DNA from: Rheinheimera sp.
Lineage (GTDB): Bacteria > Pseudomonadota > Gammaproteobacteria > Enterobacterales > Alteromonadaceae
Length of the DNA stretch: 6,420 nt
NCBI GenBank assembly: GCA_003482455.1
Contig: DMYW01000015.1
Span: 179,010-185,429, forward strand
Direction: 5' to 3'
Positions 1 to 5,399 of this stretch are shown piece after piece; the stretch's first letter is position 1, and each line of letters starts with the position of its first letter. Both the position numbers and the translations under genes were made by a program. Under the pieces are notes generated by a model. That model was not told where the DNA came from, searched no databases, and saw nothing but the letters and a program-made list of their open reading frames with translations.

Positions 1-17
1 TGGCCGGGGGGGCAACA

Positions 18-44
18 GCATAACGGTTGAGGGACACGTTATGC
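18..44. repeat. 8-bp inverted repeat in the gene-free left edge
   Basis: GCATAACG (18-25) and CGTTATGC (37-44) are perfect inverted arms around an 11-nt loop. It lies downstream of the minus-strand nitroreductase gene, but neither strand has a T-run after it, so it is not a convincing terminator. Its role is unknown. An AACGGTTG octamer at 22-29 recurs at 67-74. Nothing else was recognised in bases 1-87. Confidence 0.4.
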
Positions 45-87
45 ATGGGACTCAGCGCAACGCAAAAACGGTTGCAGAAATAACCTG

Positions 88-723
88 TTAGCGCCAAATA
101 GCGAATTGTTCTTTGCTGCGACGGACTTTCTTTTGCCCTTGCAGCCAATCCCCTTCGTTTGCGCGATAGCCAAGTGGCAATAACAACACAGACTTCAGGC
201 CTAATTCGCTTAAACCTAAAATTTCATCCACTTTGGCCGGTTCAAACCCTTCCATCGGCGTGCTATCCACACCAAGTTCTGCGGCAGCAATCAGCGCACT
301 ACCTAGGCCAATATAGGCTTGGCGAGCGGCGTGTTCGAAGTTCTCGGCTGGGGTGCGGTTTGGATAAAACGCTAATAATTTCTGGCGATAGGCTTCAAAC
401 CCTTCATTGATGTAACCGCGCTCTGCATTGACCAAATCAAACATCTGGTTGATGCGCTCGGCGCTGTAGTGGTCCCACGCCGCAAACACCAGCACATGCG
501 ACGCATCGGTCACTTGTGCTTGGTTCCACGCCACTTCACGGATCTGCGCTTTCAGGCTTGGTTCTGTCACGACTAGCACTTGGTACGGTTGTAAGCCACT
601 GGAGCTTGCCGATAAACGTACCGCCTCCAGAATAGTATCCACGTCCGCTTCAGATACGGACTTGCTTGGGTCCATCTTTTTGGTGGCATAACGCCAGTTC
701 AATAAATTCAATACATTCGCCAT
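88..723 (-). CDS. NfsB-like nitroreductase family NAD(P)H-dependent oxidoreductase
   Basis: This is a cytosolic FMN flavoprotein of the NfsB/FRase I type, which uses NAD(P)H to reduce quinones, nitro compounds or flavins. The real substrate cannot be told from sequence. From the chosen start the protein is 211 aa, close to the roughly 217 aa of NfsB. Family landmarks are visible: RYATKKMD at 11-18 (compare RHSTKAFD in NfsB, phosphate-binding Arg/Lys), the Ser-rich flavin segment LSASSSGLQPYQ at 37-48, LGVDSTPMEGF at 150-160, LPLGYR at 182-187 and a basic tail (KKVRRSK). The frame stays open to an ATG at 786, adding 21 residues (MSRGWTSTL...), but that part has no family resemblance and no Shine-Dalgarno. 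The start at 723 has GTGAG at 730-734. The upstream gene stops 146 nt away, with a double TetR-like operator in between, so this gene probably forms its own transcription unit. Confidence 0.88.
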   Translation of the reverse strand: MANVLNLLNWRYATKKMDPSKSVSEADVDTILEAVRLSASSSGLQPYQVLVVTEPSLKAQIREVAWNQAQVTDASHVLVFAAWDHYSAERINQMFDLVNAERGYINEGFEAYRQKLLAFYPNRTPAENFEHAARQAYIGLGSALIAAAELGVDSTPMEGFEPAKVDEILGLSELGLKSVLLLPLGYRANEGDWLQGQKKVRRSKEQFAIWR

Positions 724-800
724 GACCAGCTCACTTTTCTCTGCACGAGTATGTTGTTGCAAGGTTGATGTCCAACCACGAGACATCGTTAATATTGGCT

Positions 801-858
801 AGCATACAGATACATACCGACTGGTACAAATTATATTTTTACCAGTCGGTACACAAAA
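801..858 (-). promoter_or_regulatory. Candidate promoter(s) of the nitroreductase gene
   Basis: On the minus strand a perfect TATAAT lies at 830-835, with a weak TTTTGT -35 (853-858) at 17-bp spacing. It would start RNA near 823. A second possibility is TTGTAC (824-829), 17 bp, TATGCT (801-806), starting near 794. Both overlap the operator boxes, which is the usual geometry for repression. Which one is used cannot be decided from sequence. Confidence 0.5.
815..851. promoter_or_regulatory. Paired TetR-family-like operator boxes
   Basis: TACCGACTGGTA (815-826) and TACCAGTCGGTA (840-851) are exact reverse complements, 25 bp apart centre to centre. Each is also a dyad by itself (TACC-N4-GGTA), which is the shape of TetR-family operators such as the NemR box (GACC-N4-GGTC core). 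The -10 candidate of the nitroreductase promoter sits in the 13-bp gap. By inference, a TetR-type repressor of the nitroreductase binds here as two dimers. No such regulator is encoded in this window. Confidence 0.7.
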
Positions 859-869
859 AGTTCTAAAGC

Positions 870-2222
870 TTACGGCTTGGATTTGTCGACTTGCGTCCGC
901 AAGCGCACACTTTGTCGCACGTCCGTGGGTGTTGCAGTGCGGCCATGCACGCCGACCAGCTGCCGCCATGCGGGGATGTGGCGGTTTAACAGCTGCACTA
1001 ATTCAGCCGTTAACGGAAATGCCGGGGGGATGGGCCCTACTTCCGGCAAATAAAACAAATCCCCCTGAAATACGGTGCCCGAAGTTACGTCAGCGGCCAC
1101 CAGCATGTCATGGGCATGGCTGCTGCGCAGTGGCCAGAGTGCAATGTGCCGATCGCCCAGTGACAGCTGCTCCTGCTGTGAAATCTCGCGAACCTGGTGT
1201 GGCATGCTACTGCCAAACAGACGTTGTAGCGCTTGCTGACCACCCACCCCAGTGATCACTTGGGTAGCGGGATCGAGCAGCGCCAATAAACCGCCCACAT
1301 GATCGCGATGGCTGTGCGACACCACGATATATTTAATTGGCAAGGTCGGCGCTAGCTGCCGAATAATGGCTTTGTTTGCCGCAGCTTCTTTGGCGTCAAT
1401 CGGCGCATCAAACACCGCAATGCCATCGCGGCCGATCACCACACCTGTGTGATAACCTGACGGCGTTTGATCAATTCGATAGACACCTGGCGCTAGCAAG
1501 GTTGCTTTAGCGGAACTTGGAGTGGGTTTATCGACATACCCCAGCGGAATTTGCTGAAAATCAGCTGGTAATTCAGCGACTTGACGCGCCACTTGCAAGT
1601 CAGCAATCTGTTGGCCACCACGGTAAATCCAGATCCGAGCGGGCTGGCTGCCAGGATTGGCATCCGGATAATCTAAGTACTCATAACGCGTTTGTGGTTG
1701 TGCAACAGAGAGCAATTGGCCATGGTCGTTGTATGTCCAGGTCACTGGACGCCCCGCCGCATCCGTGCCGGTATTCGTACGTTCAACGCTACTTGAGTTG
1801 GCGACTAGTTGGCCTGTAGCCCCCCTAAGCTGGGTTTGCAATAAAGCCGGCAGCAAATACGTCTGATCCACATAGTCTTGTTTCGCTTTCGCGGCATCAC
1901 TGCGCTGTAACCAAATGCCGTCACGCCACTTGGTCACATCCATGCGGGCACCACCATTTGCAGTACCAAACTGCCGATATTGAAACTTAATGCCACCCGG
2001 CCACTCACTATGCGTTAACCATAAATAATTACCTGCGGCGTCAAGCCATACTCGATCGTCGATTTGTACCGACTGACTACTTTGACTGGGGTCTTGGGCC
2101 TGTCCTGCAACAAAGCGTTGCCCTGTCACCATCAACTGCCAGCTGCTGGGCGGTAAATCATCTGCAAGACAACTAGGAGCCGAAAAACCCAGCACTACTA
2201 ACAGAGCAAAAAAGCGTGTCAT
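870..2222 (-). CDS. Exported metallo-beta-lactamase-fold hydrolase with N-terminal accessory domain
   Basis: The 450-aa product begins with a Sec signal peptide (TRFFALLVVLGFSAPSCLA, cleavage likely after residue 20), so it should act in the periplasm. Residues 21 to about 240 form a domain I do not recognise, rich in beta-strand-like and Trp/Tyr-containing segments. The metallo-beta-lactamase fold covers roughly 245-430. It has an intact two-metal set: HSHRDH at 303-308, His369 (SSHAHD), Asp388 (QGDLFY) and His426 (GVHGR). The bridging Asp fits hydrolases of the glyoxalase II type better than true beta-lactamases, and the substrate is unknown. The start at 2222 is fixed by GGAGGA 7 nt upstream and by the signal peptide. 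A longer frame to a TTG at 2315 adds 31 residues without signal character. A Ser/Cys pair near residue 18-19 does not make a proper lipobox. The gene is divergent from the DUF4189 gene. Confidence 0.85.
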   Translation of the reverse strand: MTRFFALLVVLGFSAPSCLADDLPPSSWQLMVTGQRFVAGQAQDPSQSSQSVQIDDRVWLDAAGNYLWLTHSEWPGGIKFQYRQFGTANGGARMDVTKWRDGIWLQRSDAAKAKQDYVDQTYLLPALLQTQLRGATGQLVANSSSVERTNTGTDAAGRPVTWTYNDHGQLLSVAQPQTRYEYLDYPDANPGSQPARIWIYRGGQQIADLQVARQVAELPADFQQIPLGYVDKPTPSSAKATLLAPGVYRIDQTPSGYHTGVVIGRDGIAVFDAPIDAKEAAANKAIIRQLAPTLPIKYIVVSHSHRDHVGGLLALLDPATQVITGVGGQQALQRLFGSSMPHQVREISQQEQLSLGDRHIALWPLRSSHAHDMLVAADVTSGTVFQGDLFYLPEVGPIPPAFPLTAELVQLLNRHIPAWRQLVGVHGRTATPTDVRQSVRLRTQVDKSKP

Positions 2223-2229
2223 GACAAAG

Positions 2230-2235
2230 TCCTCC
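2230..2235 (-). promoter_or_regulatory. Ribosome-binding site of the MBL-fold hydrolase
   Basis: GGAGGA on the minus strand ends 7 nt before the ATG at 2222. It selects the start that exposes the signal peptide over the upstream in-frame TTG at 2315. Confidence 0.8.
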
Positions 2236-2297
2236 GAATGTGGATCCATAAAATCGTAAAACCCCAACGGAATAGCCATCCCACAATCGTCAGCGGA

Positions 2298-2314
2298 TGT
2301 TACAAAAGGTAACA
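2298..2314. promoter_or_regulatory. Possible operator palindrome TGTTAC-N5-GTAACA
   Basis: This is a perfect 6-bp inverted repeat with a 5-nt centre, 17 bp overall. It lies in the divergent region between the MBL hydrolase (start 2222) and the DUF4189 gene (start 2443). The size and spacing suit a dimeric regulator. I recognise no specific regulator, and no clear -35/-10 pair for the hydrolase was found beside it. Confidence 0.35.
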
Positions 2315-2384
2315 AGGCACAACATCACTGCCGCCTACGCCACCAACAAGCTCGGACCATGCCCGTGCCTGATAGCCGCATATC

Positions 2385-2393
2385 TGCTATACA
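2385..2393 (+). promoter_or_regulatory. Candidate extended -10 promoter of the DUF4189 gene
   Basis: TGCTATACA fits the TGN-TATAAT extended -10 form with two mismatches in the hexamer. There is no good -35 (GTGCCT at 2365-2370). The transcript would start near 2400, giving a 5' leader of about 43 nt. Confidence 0.35.
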
Positions 2394-2431
2394 TGAGCAA
2401 GTTTGTTTGTTAGACACCGCTTAGCCAATGC

Positions 2432-2437
2432 AAGGAA
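2432..2437 (+). promoter_or_regulatory. Ribosome-binding site of the DUF4189 gene
   Basis: AAGGAA lies 5 nt before the ATG at 2443. The in-frame ATG at 2428 overlaps this site and has no site of its own, so the start at 2443 is preferred. Confidence 0.7.
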
Positions 2438-2442
2438 CCGAC

Positions 2443-2799
2443 ATGAAAATTGTGTGCTTTTTATTCATAGGCTTAATAGCCTCGTCTCAAGCAATTGCCG
2501 CTGGCGCTCTTGCCATCGATAGCAACCAAGGTCAGCAATACGGCTTTGCTTACAATTACGCGACCATTGATGAAGCGAGCCAACGTGCATTAAGTGAATG
2601 CGGCGCGGGCTGCAGCGTGGTTGAAACCTTCGACCAAGGTTGCGCCGCTTACGCCGCCGACCAAGCCGAAGGCAGCACCGCATACGGCTGGGGCACGGCA
2701 GCAGACGGCGGCACTGCGCAAAACTATGCGCTGCACTACTGCCAAAGCAACGGCGGTAGCCAATGCATTGTGCGTTCATGGGGTTGCAACGGCGAATAA
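2443..2799 (+). CDS. Secreted DUF4189-family protein
   Basis: The 118-aa product has a signal peptide (IVCFLFIGLIASSQAIAA, cleavage likely after residue 20), leaving a mature protein of about 98 aa in the periplasm or outside. The body matches my memory of DUF4189: YGFAYNYATIDEASQRAL at 33-50, then a C-x3-C pair (53, 57), VVETFDQGCAAYA at 59-71, and a C-terminal AL-x2-C...C-x6-C stretch (C100, C108, C115). The mature part has six cysteines, which fits three disulfides and an oxidising compartment. The molecular function of the family is not established, and no enzyme motif is visible. The gene is divergent from the MBL hydrolase and lies upstream of trhP on the same strand. It is separated from trhP by a palindrome and an intrinsic terminator, so it is probably monocistronic. 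Confidence 0.8.
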   Translation: MKIVCFLFIGLIASSQAIAAGALAIDSNQGQQYGFAYNYATIDEASQRALSECGAGCSVVETFDQGCAAYAADQAEGSTAYGWGTAADGGTAQNYALHYCQSNGGSQCIVRSWGCNGE

Positions 2800-2823
2800 G
2801 CCAGCAACGCGTTTAAATAGCGC

Positions 2824-2845
2824 AACCTTGATCTAGATCAAGGTT
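2824..2845. promoter_or_regulatory. 22-bp palindrome containing a perfect FNR/Anr box
   Basis: The palindrome is perfect: a 9-bp arm AACCTTGAT, centre CTAG, and the mirrored arm. Its core at 2828-2841 is TTGAT-CTAG-ATCAA, an exact match to the FNR/Anr consensus TTGAT-N4-ATCAA. It is followed by TTTT, so a weak terminator for the DUF4189 gene is an alternative reading. A better terminator lies 26 nt downstream, which favours the operator reading. The box is centred at 2834.5, 90 bp before the trhP start. Confidence 0.55.
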
Positions 2846-2871
2846 TTCCATGCACTCTGTTCATCCAACCG

Positions 2872-2905
2872 TGCCGCGACTTGTTACGATCCGCGGCATT
2901 TTTTT
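2872..2905 (+). terminator. Intrinsic terminator immediately upstream of trhP
   Basis: TGCCGCG (2872-2878) and CGCGGCA (2892-2898) form a perfect GC-rich 7-bp stem with a 13-nt loop, directly followed by seven T residues (2899-2905). It lies 73 nt after the DUF4189 stop and can end that transcript. The T-run ends 7 nt before the trhP Shine-Dalgarno. The trhP promoter must therefore be nested inside the hairpin or the terminator must be read through. Confidence 0.8.
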
Positions 2906-2912
2906 GCTGACC

Positions 2913-2916
2913 GGAG
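2913..2916 (+). promoter_or_regulatory. Ribosome-binding site of trhP
   Basis: GGAG lies 8 nt before the ATG at 2925. An in-frame ATG at 2850 also has a plausible site (AAGG at 2840-2843, 6 nt away). However, translation from 2850 would run through the terminator stem, and its 25 extra residues have no counterpart in YegQ. Confidence 0.7.
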
Positions 2917-2924
2917 CTAATCGC

Positions 2925-4361
2925 ATGAGCACAGCTAATTCCTCGTCTACCCCCTCAGTGACTGAGTCTTTTCGCCCTGAATTGTTGTCACCGGCCGGCA
3001 CGCTGAAAGCCATGCGTTTTGCCTTTGCCTACGGCGCCGATGCGGTGTACGCCGGCATGCCACGTTACAGCTTGCGCGTGCGCAACAACGAATTCGATTT
3101 AGCCAACTTAGCGATTGGTATCAACGAAGCGCATGCCCAAGGCAAAAAACTCTATTGCGTCCTCAACAGTGCACCGCACAACGCCAAGTTAACTACGCTG
3201 GTCGAAGACATTGCCGAAGTGGTCAAACTCAAACCCGACGCGTTAATTGTCAGCGACCCGGGCGTCATTTATTTGATCCGCCAGCATTTCCCTGAGATGG
3301 AACTGCATCTGTCAGTGCAAGCCAATACCGTGAACTGGGCAGCGGTGCAGTTTTGGCTGCATAACGGCATTTCGCGAGTGATCCTGTCGCGCGAATTGGC
3401 GCTGGATGAAATCGAACAAATCCGCACGAAAGTGCCGGAGATGGAAATCGAAGTGTTTGTACACGGCGCGCTCTGCATGGCCTATTCTGGTCGCTGCTTG
3501 TTGTCAGGGTATATGGACAAACGCGACCCGAATCAAGGCACCTGCACCAACGCCTGCCGCTGGCCGTATCAAGTCACCGACGCCAAAGAAAACGAGGTCG
3601 GCCAATTTGTGCCAAACCAAGACTCGCCGCTGACGACGCCTGTCGAGGGGCTTGCGTCGGATGCCGCATTGACTTTGCATCAAACCAAGCCGGTCGATGA
3701 GATTATTCTGCTGACCGACCCGCAGCGCCCAGGCGAAATGATGCCAGCTTTTGAAGACGAGCATGGCACTTACATTATGAATTCCAAAGACTTGCGCGCC
3801 ATTCAACATGTCGACCGCTTAACCCGCGCTCGCGTGCACAGCTTAAAAATTGAAGGCCGCACCAAGTCGTTTTATTACGCCGCCCGTACCGCGCAAATCT
3901 ATCGCGCCGCCATTGATGACGCCGTGGCGGGCCGGCCGTTTAACCCAGAGTTATTAAGCGAATTGGATGGCTTGGCGTCTCGCGGGTACACCGAAGGCTT
4001 CTTGCGCCGGCATATTCCAATTGCCGAGCTGCAAAACTATGAAAAAAGCGCCTCGGGTAGCGACAAACAACAGTTTGTCGGCGAAGTGCTGGGCATCGAC
4101 CCGCACACCGGGCGCGCTGTGGTTGAGGTCAAAAACCAATTTAACGTCGGTGACGAGCTGGTGTTGATGTCGCCGCAAGGCAACCAAAAAATCGTGCTGG
4201 ACGCGCTGTGGGACAAACATGGCACGCTGGTTAGCCGCGCACCGGGCGCCGGTCACACCATGCAAATTCAGCTGCCAGACGGTATGTCGCCCGAATTTAT
4301 GCTGCTGATCCGCGAGTTACCGGCCAGTGAAGCTGCGGCCATGCCAGGAGGCTGCGCATAA
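2925..4361 (+). CDS. trhP: TrhP (YegQ): prephenate-dependent tRNA U34 hydroxylase, peptidase U32 family
   Basis: TrhP makes 5-hydroxyuridine at tRNA position 34, the first step towards cmo5U (finished by CmoA/CmoB). It does not use O2 and depends on prephenate and on iron-sulfur cluster supply. The 478-aa product is collinear with E. coli YegQ (about 453 aa) from FRPELLSPAG at residues 16-25. Matches include YGADAVYAG (36-44), RYSLRVRNNEF (47-57), HLSVQAN (128-134), the U32 signature EVFVHGALCMAYSGRCLLS (176-194), DPNQGTCTNACRW (201-213) and HSLKIEGRTKSFYY (305-318). Cys184, 191, 207 and 211 form the expected [4Fe-4S] ligand set. Residues 1-15 are a Ser/Thr-rich extension not seen in YegQ. 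The last codons (Pro-Gly-Gly-Cys-Ala) carry the ribosome-binding site of the overlapping ferredoxin gene. Old annotations as a collagenase-like protease are misleading for this subgroup. Confidence 0.95.
   Translation: MSTANSSSTPSVTESFRPELLSPAGTLKAMRFAFAYGADAVYAGMPRYSLRVRNNEFDLANLAIGINEAHAQGKKLYCVLNSAPHNAKLTTLVEDIAEVVKLKPDALIVSDPGVIYLIRQHFPEMELHLSVQANTVNWAAVQFWLHNGISRVILSRELALDEIEQIRTKVPEMEIEVFVHGALCMAYSGRCLLSGYMDKRDPNQGTCTNACRWPYQVTDAKENEVGQFVPNQDSPLTTPVEGLASDAALTLHQTKPVDEIILLTDPQRPGEMMPAFEDEHGTYIMNSKDLRAIQHVDRLTRARVHSLKIEGRTKSFYYAARTAQIYRAAIDDAVAGRPFNPELLSELDGLASRGYTEGFLRRHIPIAELQNYEKSASGSDKQQFVGEVLGIDPHTGRAVVEVKNQFNVGDELVLMSPQGNQKIVLDALWDKHGTLVSRAPGAGHTMQIQLPDGMSPEFMLLIRELPASEAAAMPGGCA
4346..4351 (+). 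promoter_or_regulatory. Ribosome-binding site of the ferredoxin gene, inside trhP
   Basis: A perfect AGGAGG lies 9 nt before the ATG at 4361, within the last trhP codons. With the TAATG stop/start overlap it points to coupled translation of the two genes. Confidence 0.85.
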
Positions 4362-4567
4362 TGGCGCTGACCATCTTAGAAGATTGCATCAACTGCGACA
4401 TGTGCGGGCCTGAGTGCCCGAACGAAGCCATTTCGATGCAAACCGTGCCATCGGGCAAACGGGTCTACCAAATAGACCCGAACCTGTGTACCGAATGTGA
4501 AGGCTTCTACCCAGAGCCAACCTGCGTCAAGGTCTGCCCGATCGATGTGGTGATTAAAGTGGACTAA
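4361..4567 (+). CDS. yfhL: YfhL-type 2[4Fe-4S] ferredoxin, short form
   Basis: This is a 68-aa electron carrier. Cluster motifs are complete: C9-x2-C12-x2-C15-x3-C19-P, and C43-x2-C46-x8-C55-x3-C59-P. The 8-residue stretch between the second and third cysteines of the second motif (EGFYPEPT) is the hallmark of the Allochromatium vinosum / E. coli YfhL class. ALTILEDCINCDMCGPECPN closely follows YfhL. The protein ends just after the second cluster (IDVVIKVD). It lacks the charged C-terminal helical tail of roughly 15-18 residues found in YfhL (86 aa) and the A. vinosum protein. The start overlaps the trhP stop by one base, so the two are cotranscribed and probably translationally coupled. The inferred job is electron supply or cluster support for TrhP. 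A generic housekeeping ferredoxin is the alternative. Confidence 0.92.
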   Translation: MALTILEDCINCDMCGPECPNEAISMQTVPSGKRVYQIDPNLCTECEGFYPEPTCVKVCPIDVVIKVD

Positions 4568-4598
4568 GTCGAAGGTTGCAAAAGGGCTCCCTACGACT
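4567..4598 (+). terminator. Weak hairpin after the trhP-ferredoxin pair
   Basis: AGTCG-A-AGG (4567-4575) can pair with CCT-A-CGACT (4590-4598): eight pairs, one A/A mismatch and a 14-nt loop. It begins at the last base of the ferredoxin stop codon. No T-run follows, so intrinsic termination is uncertain. Confidence 0.3.
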
Positions 4599-4730
4599 TG
4601 CCAAAACTTTAGAAGTTCACATACAGATACAAATATTTTTTTGCAAATAATTACAATTCATTGCCTATCAGCACACACGGTCGTAAACTCGATACCGCTA
4701 TGAAGCACTTCTACTTAGGGATATTTAAAA

Positions 4731-5363
4731 ATGAAAAAAACATTACTGGCAATCGCCTTATTAGCTGGCGCAACTCAAGCTCAAGCTGAACAAGGATTTT
4801 TCGTTCAAGGCGACTTCGGTACCGCTCACTCAGCTTTATCATTCAGCGAAGATGACAGCTACTCTGGCGACGAGATGACTGCTGGCGTGAAAATCGGTTA
4901 CGGTTTTAACGACAACTGGTCACTGCAACTGCAACGCGCAAACGCTGGCGAATTCAACATCGACGAAAGTTCTAGCACTGTATGTCCGGGCAACCAAGCG
5001 TGTGGCGTATTAACTGAGAGCCTCGATTCAGAAGCTTCGTACACTGCGTTGATGGCTCAATACCAATCTTACGTGAGTGCACAGTCTTGGTCATTTGCTG
5101 GCCGTTTTGGTTTAGTGTTTGCAAAACAAACTATTACCTACACAGCAAAATTCAACGGCGCTCAAGAATCAGCAGAATTTGATGATTCACCAGTTGGTTT
5201 TGTTGCTGGTGTAGGTGCGCAGTACAACTTCACTGAGAACCTGTCATTTGTTGCAGATTTGGACTTAGTTCCATTCTCAACCGATTCAACCAAAGAACTC
5301 GTTGATGAAAGCGCTGACTACCACGTGACTCGCGTAGTTATCGGTGCGAAATACGTATTCTAA
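4731..5363 (+). CDS. Small outer-membrane beta-barrel protein (OmpA/OmpW-like porin-family fold)
   Basis: The 210-aa product has a classic signal peptide (KKTLLAIALLAGATQAQA, cleavage after residue 19). The mature protein of about 191 aa alternates polar and hydrophobic residues in about eight strands: near 22-38, 48-60, 62-75, 101-117, 119-138, 151-168, 170-183 and 195-210. It ends in YVF, the aromatic C-terminus recognised by the BAM assembly machinery. Acidic loops and a Cys85/Cys91 pair in the loop between strands 3 and 4 could form a disulfide. The start has AGGGA 9 nt upstream (4717-4721). An AT-rich region precedes it (4620-4670), but no clear -35/-10 pair was found. Aspartate/glutamate-rich loops and codons typical of abundant proteins suggest an abundant surface protein. 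A pore, adhesion or purely structural role cannot be told apart. Confidence 0.82.
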   Translation: MKKTLLAIALLAGATQAQAEQGFFVQGDFGTAHSALSFSEDDSYSGDEMTAGVKIGYGFNDNWSLQLQRANAGEFNIDESSSTVCPGNQACGVLTESLDSEASYTALMAQYQSYVSAQSWSFAGRFGLVFAKQTITYTAKFNGAQESAEFDDSPVGFVAGVGAQYNFTENLSFVADLDLVPFSTDSTKELVDESADYHVTRVVIGAKYVF

Positions 5364-5369
5364 GTGTTG

Positions 5370-5399
5370 CAAGGTACTGGTCGCATGGTCAGTACCTTG
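5370..5399 (+). terminator. Intrinsic-type terminator of the outer-membrane barrel gene
   Basis: CAAGGTACTG (5370-5379) and CAGTACCTTG (5390-5399) form a perfect 10-bp stem with a 10-nt loop, starting 7 nt after the stop codon. Only ATTTCCC follows, so the U-tract is weak. It may also serve to protect the 3' end. Confidence 0.65.

Noticed and set aside
18..75. Integron attC-like look of the left edge (GCATAAC...GTTATGC, GCGCAAC...GTTGC)
   Set aside because: The arms are only 11 nt apart, the R-box consensus (RYYYAAC/GTTRRRY) is broken, and there is no L-box pair or cassette gene order. Sequence to the left of base 1 would be needed.
57..75. GCAAC/GTTGC hairpin as terminator of the nitroreductase gene
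   Set aside because: The 5-bp stem has a 9-nt loop and no U-tract follows on the minus strand.
724..786. N-terminal extension of the nitroreductase to the ATG at 786
   Set aside because: No Shine-Dalgarno, no family resemblance, and one of the promoter candidates would leave it almost no leader. Start at 723 gives normal family length.
2465..2836. Other-frame ORFs over the DUF4189 gene (2465-2779 minus, 2594-2836 plus)
   Set aside because: No ribosome-binding site and no recognisable protein; the DUF4189 frame has a signal peptide and family motifs.
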